Source: Roseibium sp. MMSF_3412 (lineage in GTDB: Bacteria; Pseudomonadota; Alphaproteobacteria; Rhizobiales; Stappiaceae). Taken from it: a DNA stretch of 64,000 bases. The notes beneath the pieces were generated by a model. It was given only the letters and a program-made list of their open reading frames with translations, had not been told where the DNA came from and did not search any database. This document shows, piece by piece, positions 24,319-33,654 of the stretch; the first letter of the stretch is position 1, and the number at the start of each line of letters is the position of its first letter. The stretch is from contig NZ_JASHJI010000011.1 in the NCBI RefSeq assembly GCF_030733265.1, positions 62,001-126,000 of the forward strand, in the 5' to 3' direction. A program made the position numbers and the translations under genes.

Positions 24319-25011
24319 ATGCTCACGCTTTACCATCATCCTTTTTCGCCATCGTCCCGGTTCATTCGCCTTGTCCTGAGCGAATACGGCGCGGCCTTCG
24401 AGGAGCGCCATGTCGAACCCTGGGACCGGCCGCAGGAACTCCTGGTGCTCAATGCCGCCGGAACCGTGCCGGTGCTGGTTGAAAATGACGGACCGGCCAT
24501 CTGCGGACCGGGGCCGATCATGGAGTATCTCGATGAAACTCGCGGCTATGCGCTCACGGACCGGCGCCTCATGCCTGATCATCCCGAAGCGCGGGCCGAA
24601 ACCCGCCGGCTCGTCGAATGGAGCCTGGTGAAGTTCGATCAGGAAGTGGTCGGGCACCTGGTGCGCGAGCGTATCTACAAGCAGATCATGCCCAAATCCG
24701 CTGGTGGCGGCGAGCCGGATTCGGCCGCACTGCGCGTGGCACGGGCCAACATCCATCATCACCTGAAATATTTCGGCTACCTGGTCGCCTCACGCCGCTG
24801 GCTGGCGGGCGACCGCCTCTCCTTTGCCGATTTCGCGCTTGCTGCCGGCTTGAGCTGCGCCGATTATCTGGGCGAAGTTCCCTGGACCAACGAACCGGAT
24901 GTCAAAAGCTGGTATGCCCGGGTGAAGTCACGCCCATGCATGCGCCCGCTTCTTGGCGAAAAGGTGCTTGGCATGCCGCCCGCCGCCTCCTACGCGGATC
25001 TTGATTTCTAA
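24319..25011 (+). CDS. glutathione S-transferase family protein
   Basis: A 230-residue cytosolic protein. The N-terminal thioredoxin-like domain starts [20 protein letters not shown] with a Ser-rich catalytic turn; the cis-Pro region [20 protein letters not shown] binds glutathione. The C-terminal helical domain has the conserved [16 protein letters not shown] (N-capping box and Asp). Start taken at 24319 because the beta-1 strand begins there. It is followed closely by queG; the two are often adjacent in this order of bacteria. Confidence 0.88.
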   Translation: MLTLYHHPFSPSSRFIRLVLSEYGAAFEERHVEPWDRPQELLVLNAAGTVPVLVENDGPAICGPGPIMEYLDETRGYALTDRRLMPDHPEARAETRRLVEWSLVKFDQEVVGHLVRERIYKQIMPKSAGGGEPDSAALRVARANIHHHLKYFGYLVASRRWLAGDRLSFADFALAAGLSCADYLGEVPWTNEPDVKSWYARVKSRPCMRPLLGEKVLGMPPAASYADLDF

Positions 25012-25094
25012 AACCTGCCTGCAACAATGGGCACACGCTCAGGGCCAGGCGTTTCCTGTTTTCAAACCGGTCCCAACCCGCGCTGCCGACACCA

Positions 25095-26228
25095 TTGGAC
25101 ACAAGAGCCCGAAAACTGCTGACCGCCCTGGAACAGAAAGCCGAAACCCTCGGCTTCGCCGGACTGCGGGTGGCAGCCGCCGACAGCATACCCGGCGCGG
25201 ACGAGCGGCTGCGCACGTTCCTTGAGCGCGGATACCACGGGACGATGGGCTGGATGCAGGAGACGGAAGACCGCCGCGCGTCCCCCCGTGCCCTGTGGCC
25301 GGAAGTGCGGTCGGTCCTCATGCTGGCGATGAACTACGGACCCGACGATGCCCCGGAAAACCACCCGCTCGCACATCTGGACAATCCAGAGACCGCAGGG
25401 ATCTCGGTCTACGCGCGGCACCGCGACTATCACGACGTGATCAAGGGACGGCTGAAGGAACTGGCCTCCTTTCTGGTGTCGAGAGCCGGGGGTGATGTCA
25501 AGGTGTTCGTCGACACGGCGCCGGTGATGGAAAAGCCGCTTGCCCAGGCCGCCGGTCTCGGATGGCAGGGAAAACATACCAACCTGGTCTCGCGCGAACT
25601 GGGATCCTGGTTCTTTCTGGGGTCGATCTTCACGACGCTGGAGTTGCCGCCGAGCGGCCAGGAGCAGGATCACTGCGGCCGTTGCCGGGCCTGTCTCGAC
25701 TGTTGTCCGACTGACGCCTTTCCAGCGCCCTATCAGCTTGATGCAAGACGCTGCATCTCGTATCTCACGATCGAACACAAGGGCCCTATTCCGCTCGAGT
25801 TCCGAAAGGCCATGGGAAACCGGATCTACGGCTGCGACGATTGCCTTGCCGCCTGTCCGTGGAACAAATTCGCCCAATCGGCGTGTGAGGTGAAGCTGAT
25901 TGCGCGCCGCGACCTGACCAATCCGGACCTCACCGACCTGCTCGATCTGGACGACGCCAGCTTTCGGAACCTGTTTTCCGGATCGCCGATCAAGCGGATC
26001 GGCCGCAACCGCTTCCTGCGCAATGTCCTGATCGCGGCCGGAAACTCCGGCCAGCCGCACCTTCTGGCGAAAGTTGAAGCGATTCTCGGCGATCCGGACC
26101 CCGACGTCCGGGGCGCAGCCGTCTGGGCCTACCGGCAGCTTGCGCACGAAGAAGACTGGACGGCCCGGAAAGACGCTGCCCTGAGCCTTGAGACCGACGA
26201 CCAGGTTCGCAACGAATGGCTGCAATAG
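25095..26228 (+). CDS. queG: epoxyqueuosine reductase
   Basis: A 377-residue enzyme for the last step of queuosine biosynthesis in tRNA (epoxyqueuosine to queuosine), with cobalamin and two [4Fe-4S] clusters. The ferredoxin-like cysteines are [12 protein letters not shown] and, further on, [12 protein letters not shown]-terminal HEAT-like repeats ([15 protein letters not shown]) are present. No ATG lies at a suitable place; the start is taken as TTG at 25095, giving the expected N-terminus ([20 protein letters not shown]), but the ribosome site is poor. Confidence 0.93.
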   Translation: MDTRARKLLTALEQKAETLGFAGLRVAAADSIPGADERLRTFLERGYHGTMGWMQETEDRRASPRALWPEVRSVLMLAMNYGPDDAPENHPLAHLDNPETAGISVYARHRDYHDVIKGRLKELASFLVSRAGGDVKVFVDTAPVMEKPLAQAAGLGWQGKHTNLVSRELGSWFFLGSIFTTLELPPSGQEQDHCGRCRACLDCCPTDAFPAPYQLDARRCISYLTIEHKGPIPLEFRKAMGNRIYGCDDCLAACPWNKFAQSACEVKLIARRDLTNPDLTDLLDLDDASFRNLFSGSPIKRIGRNRFLRNVLIAAGNSGQPHLLAKVEAILGDPDPDVRGAAVWAYRQLAHEEDWTARKDAALSLETDDQVRNEWLQ

Positions 26229-26367
26229 ATCGGCATTTTTACCCATCACGATTCGACGTCATCAAAAGAATGGGTCATAGTCATGGAATGGCCAATGACA
26301 GCCCCCTATATCGTAGTCGACCGTTTCCCGACGGTCTTGTCTGCTGATCCGATTTGGAGCCAAAACA

Positions 26368-28533
26368 TTGATTTTAAAAGCCGCCTTCGCCAAGACCTCT
26401 CAGTCGTTCAGAACACGTGCCGGGCTTTTGTCCGTCAGCACCGCTTTGGTCCTCATGTCCGGTACAGCCCTTGCGCAGGATACGGGAAAGGCCGCGTTCG
26501 ACGCTTATATCGAAGGTTTGAAGAACCTGGGTCTGGAGTATGAAAACGGATCTGTCGACTATGATGAAGGCAGCGATACGCTGACGCTGACGGACAGCAC
26601 GCTCACGTTCAGCGGAGTACTCAAGGACATTCCGGTCGAGGAGACCGACGTTTCAGGTAATGACGGAGCGACCGCAATCGATCCGTCCAAGCTGGAAGAC
26701 ATCACCTATTCGCTGTCCTTCAACTCGCCGTCGGTCACGATCACCGGGCTGACGCATGACAACGGCAGCTTCACATCGAAGAGCTGGGTCTGGGCAGACA
26801 ACTCGCAGCTCCTGATCGAAGGTGCACGCGAGAGCAGGGGACGCCTGAAGGTCGACGGCCGCATGTCGGGCATTTCAGCGACCAATTATGAGTTCGTTCT
26901 TCCTGAAGTCCCGGCCGAAGACCCGGCCAGGCGGGCGAGCCGGTGGCTCCCGTTCGTCAAGGCAACGCTGCTGACCTCCTATGACGAGGTCAGAGTGGAC
27001 AGTACCGGCGTCACCATCGAGGCCTATGCGGCAGACGACGGCAAAGAGGTCGAAGTGCTTACAGGCACCATTCAGATGGATGGCTATCTGATGGCCGGCG
27101 CCCGCGACGGACGGATTGCCGAATACTCGATCGACCAGATGACGCAAAACCTTCGGACGCTCGAGCCTGCGTCGGGACAGATGCTTGCGCAGACGACAAG
27201 CCAGGGAAAAACGGTTTACAGCGACCTCGACATCAAGAGCCTGATCGACCTGTTCGACCCCTCCGTTCCCGAAACCGGTGAGGAAAAGACCCTGATCGGG
27301 TCCGGGTCTGCCGTTGACTACAAATCCAGTCAGGAAATTGCCCCGGGTGTTGCGTTGAAGATCGAGGCCGAAAAGGCAACGCTCGACAAGGCAACGATCG
27401 TCAAACGCGACAACAACCTCCTTGCCATGCTCGATAAGCTCTTCAACAAGGAGGTGCCGGGTCCTGAAGAACTGATCACCAATGTGTTCCAGTTCTACCG
27501 GTCCTTTGCCTATTCAGACGCGCGCATAAGCGGCGTTTCCATCATCTTTCCGCTTGGACCGGGTCTTGAGTCCGCAATCAAGATCAAGGAAATGGCGATG
27601 ACCGATATCGGCTCAAACGGTATCGGTGAAATGATGCTGGTCGGTCTGGATGCCCCCAATCTGCCGGAGGGCATATCCGCGAAGCTGGACTGGGCCGCCA
27701 TTGGCGACATCGAATTCGCCGAGTATGAGCCGATCGAGGAAATCATCGGCAAACTGGTGTCAGACCCGACCTATGGCGAAAACAACCCGCTGGAAGTCGC
27801 CCGGGCCTTCATGCCGAGGTCGCTTGCCTATGAAGTCGAAGGCCTTGAGGTCAATGTTCCGGAGATCGGACTGACTGCGCTCGGCAAGCTGGAGACAACC
27901 CTGTCGACCACGGTCCCGCCCTTTCCGACCAGCCTGTTTTCCAAGACCGACGGACTACGTATTCCGGTCAAGGCGGTCCAGGACCCACAGGCACAGGCGC
28001 TGTTCCAGGGTCTTGGGCTGGAAACGATCGTCTGGTCCGACGAAGCGCGTCTTTACTGGGACGAGGCAACACAAGACCTTCGCCTGGAGCGCCTGATGAT
28101 CGATATTGAAGGCGTCGGCCGCGCCGAAGCGTCCCTCCGGTTCGCCAACGTTCCCAAGGCGCTGTTTGAAGATCCGGAAGGCCAGGGCCAGCTCGCCGCG
28201 ATTTCGGCCCAGTTCGTGGATGCCTCCATCACGTTCAACGATGCCGGCCTGACCGGCAACGGCCTCAAGTTCATCTCCGAGGCCCAGGGCATTCCCCAGG
28301 ACGCGCTGAAGCAGGCGCTTATCGCCCAGGCCGCCGGGGCAACCGCACCCATCCAGAACGAAGCCTTCACGAAGATGGTCAGCGATGCCGCGTCAAAATT
28401 TCTCAATGATCCGAAGGACCTGAAGATCACGCTGACCCCGGCGAACCCGGTGCCGCTGGCGCAGATCCTCGGCAGCATGGCCGCACCGCAGACCCTGCCG
28501 GATCTGCTCAACGTGAAGATTGAGGCAAACTGA
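26368..28533 (+). CDS. large exported protein of unknown function
   Basis: A 721-residue protein beginning at a TTG codon with TGGAG eight bases upstream. It has a clear Sec signal peptide (AGLLSVSTALVLMSGTALAQ, cleavage after ALA). The mature part is acidic, has no cysteine clusters or membrane helices, and alternates beta-strand-like stretches such as DEGSDTLTLTDSTLTFSG and YSLSFNSPSVTITG. I recognise no domain. It may be a periplasmic or outer-membrane-associated beta-rich protein; an AsmA/DUF945-like lipid-handling role is only a guess. A strong terminator follows 57 bases after the stop. Confidence 0.8.
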   Translation: MILKAAFAKTSQSFRTRAGLLSVSTALVLMSGTALAQDTGKAAFDAYIEGLKNLGLEYENGSVDYDEGSDTLTLTDSTLTFSGVLKDIPVEETDVSGNDGATAIDPSKLEDITYSLSFNSPSVTITGLTHDNGSFTSKSWVWADNSQLLIEGARESRGRLKVDGRMSGISATNYEFVLPEVPAEDPARRASRWLPFVKATLLTSYDEVRVDSTGVTIEAYAADDGKEVEVLTGTIQMDGYLMAGARDGRIAEYSIDQMTQNLRTLEPASGQMLAQTTSQGKTVYSDLDIKSLIDLFDPSVPETGEEKTLIGSGSAVDYKSSQEIAPGVALKIEAEKATLDKATIVKRDNNLLAMLDKLFNKEVPGPEELITNVFQFYRSFAYSDARISGVSIIFPLGPGLESAIKIKEMAMTDIGSNGIGEMMLVGLDAPNLPEGISAKLDWAAIGDIEFAEYEPIEEIIGKLVSDPTYGENNPLEVARAFMPRSLAYEVEGLEVNVPEIGLTALGKLETTLSTTVPPFPTSLFSKTDGLRIPVKAVQDPQAQALFQGLGLETIVWSDEARLYWDEATQDLRLERLMIDIEGVGRAEASLRFANVPKALFEDPEGQGQLAAISAQFVDASITFNDAGLTGNGLKFISEAQGIPQDALKQALIAQAAGATAPIQNEAFTKMVSDAASKFLNDPKDLKITLTPANPVPLAQILGSMAAPQTLPDLLNVKIEAN

Positions 28534-28589
28534 GCCGGGAGCGGTCACACAGACAATTCCCGTGCGAGTATGCATGGAAATGAAACCCC

Positions 28590-28614
28590 AAGGGCGCCTC
28601 AGGGCGCCCTTTTT
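28590..28614 (+). terminator. intrinsic terminator after the large exported protein gene
   Basis: AAGGGCGC and GCGCCCTT form an eight-base-pair stem with loop CTCAGG, followed by TTTT. It lies inside the 3' end of the convergent SRPBCC gene, whose stop codon sits in the hairpin loop. Confidence 0.85.
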
Positions 28615-29099
28615 GTTTGAACGCGCTCCTTGAGCGCCTCCAGGGTCTTTGCATAGGACGGCTCAATCCAGTCGGAGTTCCAGAACCAGAGCCCCAGACC
28701 CCGATCAACCTCGTGCTGGATGACTTTCGTTCCACCATCGACCGGTTCCAGCAGCCATCGATGGTCGAATGTCAGCAGCCCGGGAACGCCACCGGTCTGC
28801 CGCAACTCCCTTAAAGGTGCAAGGGTGACAACATTCCCCGTCATTTCAAGCAGCTTGCCGTTCGGGTCGCGCACCTTGTAGGCGAGCTTCGCGCCCTGGG
28901 CATAGTCGCCCTTGGCTTCGACAAAAACCGGGTTCCATTCGGGATAGGACGGGGTGTCCATCAGGACCGCCCAGACAGTCTCGGCGGGAGCCTCGATCAC
29001 GGTCTCCACGTGGAAGGTTTTCTTCGTCAGGAAAGCGCCTGCGAGCGTAGCGACGATGAGGGCGGGAACGCCCCATTTCAAAAGTGTCCAGACCATCAC
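28599..29099 (-). CDS. SRPBCC (START-like) family protein, membrane-anchored
   Basis: A 166-residue protein with an N-terminal transmembrane anchor (LLKWGVPALIVATLAGAFL) followed by a SRPBCC/polyketide-cyclase-like fold: HVETVIEAPAETVWAVL, then PSYPEWNPVFVEAKGD. These domains bind hydrophobic ligands in a deep cavity. Its start overlaps the upstream hydrolase stop (ATGA), so the two are co-translated and the hydrolase may act on what this protein binds. The final residues are encoded within a terminator hairpin of the opposite strand. Confidence 0.85.
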   Translation of the reverse strand: MMVWTLLKWGVPALIVATLAGAFLTKKTFHVETVIEAPAETVWAVLMDTPSYPEWNPVFVEAKGDYAQGAKLAYKVRDPNGKLLEMTGNVVTLAPLRELRQTGGVPGLLTFDHRWLLEPVDGGTKVIQHEVDRGLGLWFWNSDWIEPSYAKTLEALKERVQTKRAP

Positions 29100-29965
29100 A
29101 AATACCTGTCGAACCAGCCCATCATCTCTTCGGGGTGGGTGCCAAGATAATCGTAGGCGGCGAACCGGCTCTTTTCGAGATCGAGCAGCATCAGGTCCTT
29201 TTCCACTTTCAAAGCGTCGTAGTAGTCGCGCACCATGCCCATCTCGGTCCAGGGATCGTTGGTGTTCTGAACGACCAGAGTGGGCACTGTCACTTTCGGC
29301 GCGTCCTTGACGAAATCCGGCGCTGACATGTCGAAGCCGAGCCGTTTCGCGCTGGCCTTTTCACCTGACCGTGCCATAAAACCCGGCATGCCAAGCGCCT
29401 TGATGAAACAGGTATAGAGAAGGGGTTGAACCGCGATCATCGCCTTGAGGATCGTGCGTTTGCCCAGGCTATCCTCGCGGCCAAAGGCATACGTGGTCGA
29501 TGCCGAACCCATGCATATGCTGAGCAGTCCGATTGACGCCTCCGGATATCGTTCGCTCGCAAAATCGACGGCCGCGATCACGTCCTTGGCTTCTTCCGGC
29601 CCCCAGCTCACCCAAGGGATAGTGCCGATGTCGCTCTCGCCATGACCGCGCAGGTCATACATGAGGACAGAGTATCCCTGGTCGATAAGGTATTTGGCCT
29701 GGCGCAGGAACTTGATATCCTGCTTCCACGGGGCGATCGGGCCGTGGCCCTTGGGGGTCCAGCCGCCGCGATTGCATTGGACGCCGAAATGGCTCTGGAC
29801 GATCACCTTGCCGGTCCCGCCCTTGATCAGCCAGCCGCGAAGCGTGACGCCATCTTCCGCCTTGAATTCCACGTTCTCATAGTCGAGCCCATGGGCCTCC
29901 GGACTGTCGAACAGCGGTGACTGAAAGGGCTTGACCATCATGTTCGAGATCATGTTTCCGAACAT
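29096..29965 (-). CDS. alpha/beta hydrolase with a cysteine at the nucleophile position
   Basis: A 289-residue alpha/beta hydrolase. The oxyanion/strand region LMYDLRGHGESDIG (101-114) and the late His in LGTHPEEMMGWF are typical. The nucleophile elbow reads IGLLSICMGSA, i.e. Cys151 where most of the fold has Ser in GxSxG; dienelactone hydrolases also use Cys. NTNDPWTEMG would supply the acid. No signal peptide. It is divergent from a TetR gene and coupled to a SRPBCC gene, suggesting an inducible step against a hydrophobic ester or lactone. Confidence 0.85.
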   Translation of the reverse strand: MFGNMISNMMVKPFQSPLFDSPEAHGLDYENVEFKAEDGVTLRGWLIKGGTGKVIVQSHFGVQCNRGGWTPKGHGPIAPWKQDIKFLRQAKYLIDQGYSVLMYDLRGHGESDIGTIPWVSWGPEEAKDVIAAVDFASERYPEASIGLLSICMGSASTTYAFGREDSLGKRTILKAMIAVQPLLYTCFIKALGMPGFMARSGEKASAKRLGFDMSAPDFVKDAPKVTVPTLVVQNTNDPWTEMGMVRDYYDALKVEKDLMLLDLEKSRFAAYDYLGTHPEEMMGWFDRYL

Positions 29966-30100
29966 CCTGTTACTCCTGATATCCCGGTGCGTTTGAACAA
30001 ACCAAAACCCAGCGCGTCGCCCGTCGAAGCATTTGCGGCTTGGGAAGCCGATTGTGTTTTGACGTCATTCGCCGCCTGACTTTACAACCTTATAATTTTT

Positions 30101-30139
30101 GTAAGCTTGTATTTTACATTCTTACGTAACTTGTCAAGT
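30101..30139 (-). promoter_or_regulatory. divergent promoter/operator between the hydrolase and tetR
   Basis: On the minus strand TTGACA (complement of 30132-30137) is a consensus -35 box; TAAAAT or AAATAC 15-17 bases on is the -10. An 11-base palindrome ACTTGTCAAGT (30129-30139) overlaps the -35, and GTAAG/CTTAC arms lie at 30101-30105 and 30121-30125. This is a reasonable place for TetR binding. Confidence 0.4.
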
Positions 30140-30165
30140 GGTCGAATTCACTTTATGTGACCTCT

Positions 30166-30756
30166 ATGACCGAAACGCAGCCCAAGCCGTTGAATGAAAC
30201 CGAAGAAAGAATTGTCGAGGCAGCTATCCGATGCTTCGTGCGCTTTGGTGCGCGCAAGACGGCGATGGCCGACATCGCGGCAGAAGCGGGTGTTTCGCGG
30301 CAAACGCTCTACGACCTTTTTGGCGGAAAGGACGATCTCATCCGCGCCTCGATCCGCGTGATCACGGATCGCAACCTGGCAGCTGTCAGAGGACGGCTGG
30401 ACACATGCGCGACATTGTCGGAGAAGCTGGACGCCTACTTTGCCGAGACGGTGATAAAAAGCTTTGAACTCCTGCAAACGGCTGGAGATGCGGAAGATCT
30501 TGTTTCCGGACACAACGCGGCGGGTCGCGACGAGATCGCGCGCTCTCACCAACGCCACGAGATGTTGGTGAGAGAGTTGCTGATGCCTCACGAGATCGCG
30601 CTTGGTGAGAATGGCCTAACCATTGAACAACAGGCGCATCTATTCGTGACTACCGTCATGGCGCTGAAATACGGTGCCTCCAGCCGCGGCGACCTAGATC
30701 AGCTCCTTGCCGCGCTCAAGTCGAACGTACTCGCGGTGACCTGCACAGCACGCTAG
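30166..30756 (+). CDS. TetR/AcrR family transcriptional regulator
   Basis: A 196-residue repressor. The N-terminal helix-turn-helix is TetR type: RIVEAAIRCFVRFGARKTAM, then DIAAEAGVSRQTLYDLFGGKDDL. The C-terminal ligand domain is family-specific and not assignable. ATG at 30166 was chosen over the GTG nine bases upstream. The divergent hydrolase-SRPBCC operon is the likely target together with autoregulation. Confidence 0.9.
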   Translation: MTETQPKPLNETEERIVEAAIRCFVRFGARKTAMADIAAEAGVSRQTLYDLFGGKDDLIRASIRVITDRNLAAVRGRLDTCATLSEKLDAYFAETVIKSFELLQTAGDAEDLVSGHNAAGRDEIARSHQRHEMLVRELLMPHEIALGENGLTIEQQAHLFVTTVMALKYGASSRGDLDQLLAALKSNVLAVTCTAR

Positions 30757-30848
30757 CTCGCCCGCGGTCGACCGACCTGCAGCTTCAAACAAGCAATACA
30801 GCGACGTTGCTGGAACGATCTGGAATACTCCGTTTGACAGACAAGAAT

Positions 30849-30878
30849 GAAAAAGGCGGCCCCGAGGCCGCCTTTTTT
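30849..30878. terminator. bidirectional intrinsic terminator
   Basis: AAAAAGGCGGCC and GGCCGCCTTTTTT form a long stem with a four-base loop. It serves the formate dehydrogenase operon (minus strand, eight bases past its stop) and can also stop transcription from tetR. Confidence 0.88.
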
Positions 30879-30885
30879 GTATCTG

Positions 30886-33654
30886 TCACTCCGCCGCGTG
30901 CCGGTGTTCGGCTGGTCCAATTTTTGCCGCGCAGAACTTGAACTCCGGTATCTTGCCGAACGGGTCGAGCTGCGGATTGGTCAGGAAGTTTGCCGGTGCC
31001 TCGAAGAAACAGAACGGGATGAACAGCATGCCGCTGGATACGTCCCGGTCGGCACGCAGGGTCAGCGTGATCGCACCGCGCCGGGTTTCAACGGTCACCT
31101 GCTGACCGATTTCGAGACCGGAAAGCTTGATGTCGCGCGGGTTCATGGAAACCACGGGTTCCGGCTCGATGGCGTCAAGAACCGCAGCGCGCCGCGTCAT
31201 CGCACCGGTGTGCCAGTGTTCAAGCATCCGGCCGGTGGTGAGCACAAGCGGGAAGTCTTCATCCGGCAGCTCGCTCGGTGGCACAAGGTCCGTCGGCACG
31301 ATCTTGCCGCGCCCGTCCGCCGTCGGGAAGGACTGGCCGAACAGGATCTCGTTGCCGGGCTTGTCCGGCGCATCGGCAGGATAAGTGACCGTTCCGTCGC
31401 GCTCGAGCCGGTCCCAGGAGATGTTGTTGAGGGACGCCATGTGCGAGCGCATTTCCTCGTAGATGGCCGGAACGCCGTCATAGGTCCAGTCGAGGCCCAG
31501 GCGGTTGGCAATCTCGATCAGGATCTGCCAGTCGGCACGCGCTTCGCCGGGCATCGGAACGCAGGGACGGCCGATCTGCACCTGACGGTTTGTGTTGGTA
31601 TAGGTGCCGAGCTTTTCCGCATGTGCCGATGCCGGAAGAATAACATCGGCATGCCAGGCGGTCTCGGTCAGGAAGATGTCCTGAACGACGAGATGCTTCA
31701 ACGAAGACAGGGCCTTGCGGGCATGGGTCTGGTCCGGGTCCGACATGGCCGGGTTTTCACCCTGCACGAACATCGCCTCGATGCCGCCGGCAAGGATGTC
31801 GTCCATGATCTCGACAACGGTAAGCCCACGCACCGGATCGAGCGTCCGGCCCCAGGCGTCTTCGTATTCACCCCGGATATCCGCATTTTCAACGGACCGG
31901 TAGTCCGGGAAGACCATCGGGATCAGACCGGCGTCGGAAGCACCCTGAACGTTGTTCTGCCCGCGCAAGGGATGCAGGCCGGTTCCGGGGCGGCCGATCT
32001 GGCCGGTCGTCAGGGCCATCGCGATCAGGCAGCGGACATTGTCGGTGCCGTGCACATGCTGCGAAACACCCATACCCCAGAAGATGATGGATTTTGCACT
32101 GGTCGCATAAAGACGCGCAACCTCGCGCAGGGTCTGCGCATCGATCCCGCAAACCGGTTCCATTGCCTCGGGCGTGAACTCGCGGATTTTTTCTGCCAGC
32201 GCTTCGAACCCGTCGACATGGGCAGCGATGTACTGGCTGTCATAAAGGCCCTCCGTGATAATCACATTGAGGATCGCATTCAGCATGGCAACATCGGTGC
32301 CGGGCTTGAACTTCAGACCGTAATCCGCATGCCGCATCAGGTCCTGGCCGCGCGGGTCCATGACGATCAGCTTCGTGCCCTTCTTGGCCGCCTGCTTGAT
32401 ATAGGTCGCGGCGACAGGATGGTTCTGCGCAGGGCGCGCGCCGATGACGATCATGCAATCGGCATCTTCAGCGGCGTTGAAGGGCGCTGTCACGGCACCT
32501 GAGCCGATCCCTTCCATCAGCGCCGCCACGGAAGACGCGTGGCACAGCCGCGTGCAATGGTCGACATTGTTGGTCTGGAAGCCCTGGCGGATCAGTTTCT
32601 GGAAGAGATAGGCCTCCTCGTTGGAGCCTTTTGCCGAGCCGAAGCCCGCGACGCCCGCGCCGCCCTTGGCGTCGAAGGCTGCCTTCAGACCGCCGGCAGC
32701 GCGGTCCAGCGCCTCTTCCCAGCTGGCTTCCCGGAAATAGTCGAGATGGTTTTCCAGCGTCATGAAAATGTCGCCGCGCTTGGGCGCATCGTCACGGCGG
32801 ATCAGCGGCTTGGTCAGCCGCTCCGGGCTCGAGACGTAGTCGAAACCGAAACGTCCCTTGACGCAAAGCCGGTTTTCGTTCGCCGGGCCATCGCGGCCTT
32901 CAACCTTCACGATTTCGCCGTCCTTGACGGAGACGGATGTGAGACAGCCGACACCGCAGAACGGGCAGACGCTGTCGACGGTTTCCTCGGCGAACACTTC
33001 ACGCACCTTGCCGGTGTCATCCAGAAGGCTCTTTTCCATCAGCGCGCCCGTCGGGCACGCGGAAACGCACTCGCCGCAGGCGACGCAGGTGGAAATACCC
33101 ATCGGGTCGGCAAGGTCGAAGACCGGGGCCGTGTGCGACCCGCGATCGGCCATCCCGATCACGTCATTGACCTGGACTTCCCGGCAGGCGCGCTCGCACA
33201 GGTTACAGGCAATGCAGGCATCCAGGTTTACGGCGATTGCAGGGTGCGAAATGTCCTGCTGCGGTTTCTCGCAAGGCGCGAATCGGCTTTCGTTCACGCC
33301 GATTGCGTCAGACCATTTCCAGAAATCACTCTCCGGATCGGGGTGGGCCTCCCGGCTTGGCTGATCGGCCGCGAGCAGCTCAAACACCATTTCCCGCGCC
33401 TTGGAGGCACGTTCCGTTTCCGTCTTTACGACCATGCCCTCGGACGGCATGCGGATGCACGAAGCCGCGAGCGTCCGCTCACCTTCGATATCGACCATAC
33501 AGGCCCGGCAGTTGCCGTCGGACCGGTATCCGGGAGCATCCTTGTGGCACAAATGCGGGATCGCGACGCCTTCGCGCTTGGCCACCTGCCAGATGGTTTC
33601 CCCTTCCTGAGCGGTGACATCCTTGCCATCGAGGGAGAAAGTGACTTGGCTCAT
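30886..33654 (-). CDS. fdsA: NAD-dependent formate dehydrogenase, alpha (catalytic molybdo/tungstopterin) subunit
   Basis: A 922-residue cytosolic iron-sulfur/pterin protein. An N-terminal [2Fe-2S] domain has Cys36, 49, 52 and 66; two [4Fe-4S] clusters use Cys147/150/153/157 and 190/193/196/200; a further [4Fe-4S] near the pterin uses Cys230/233/237/264. The metal-ligand Cys371 lies in CTRLCHASS, the position of selenocysteine in other formate dehydrogenases. No signal peptide. It overlaps the upstream beta subunit at ATGA and is followed by a strong terminator. Oxidises formate to CO2, passing electrons to the flavin subunit. The metal (Mo or W) cannot be told from sequence. Confidence 0.95.
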   Translation of the reverse strand: MSQVTFSLDGKDVTAQEGETIWQVAKREGVAIPHLCHKDAPGYRSDGNCRACMVDIEGERTLAASCIRMPSEGMVVKTETERASKAREMVFELLAADQPSREAHPDPESDFWKWSDAIGVNESRFAPCEKPQQDISHPAIAVNLDACIACNLCERACREVQVNDVIGMADRGSHTAPVFDLADPMGISTCVACGECVSACPTGALMEKSLLDDTGKVREVFAEETVDSVCPFCGVGCLTSVSVKDGEIVKVEGRDGPANENRLCVKGRFGFDYVSSPERLTKPLIRRDDAPKRGDIFMTLENHLDYFREASWEEALDRAAGGLKAAFDAKGGAGVAGFGSAKGSNEEAYLFQKLIRQGFQTNNVDHCTRLCHASSVAALMEGIGSGAVTAPFNAAEDADCMIVIGARPAQNHPVAATYIKQAAKKGTKLIVMDPRGQDLMRHADYGLKFKPGTDVAMLNAILNVIITEGLYDSQYIAAHVDGFEALAEKIREFTPEAMEPVCGIDAQTLREVARLYATSAKSIIFWGMGVSQHVHGTDNVRCLIAMALTTGQIGRPGTGLHPLRGQNNVQGASDAGLIPMVFPDYRSVENADIRGEYEDAWGRTLDPVRGLTVVEIMDDILAGGIEAMFVQGENPAMSDPDQTHARKALSSLKHLVVQDIFLTETAWHADVILPASAHAEKLGTYTNTNRQVQIGRPCVPMPGEARADWQILIEIANRLGLDWTYDGVPAIYEEMRSHMASLNNISWDRLERDGTVTYPADAPDKPGNEILFGQSFPTADGRGKIVPTDLVPPSELPDEDFPLVLTTGRMLEHWHTGAMTRRAAVLDAIEPEPVVSMNPRDIKLSGLEIGQQVTVETRRGAITLTLRADRDVSSGMLFIPFCFFEAPANFLTNPQLDPFGKIPEFKFCAAKIGPAEHRHAAE

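Noticed and set aside
30847..32502. 551-codon plus-strand frame antisense to formate dehydrogenase alpha
   Set aside because: Shadow of the real gene; it begins inside the terminator hairpin and has no motif.
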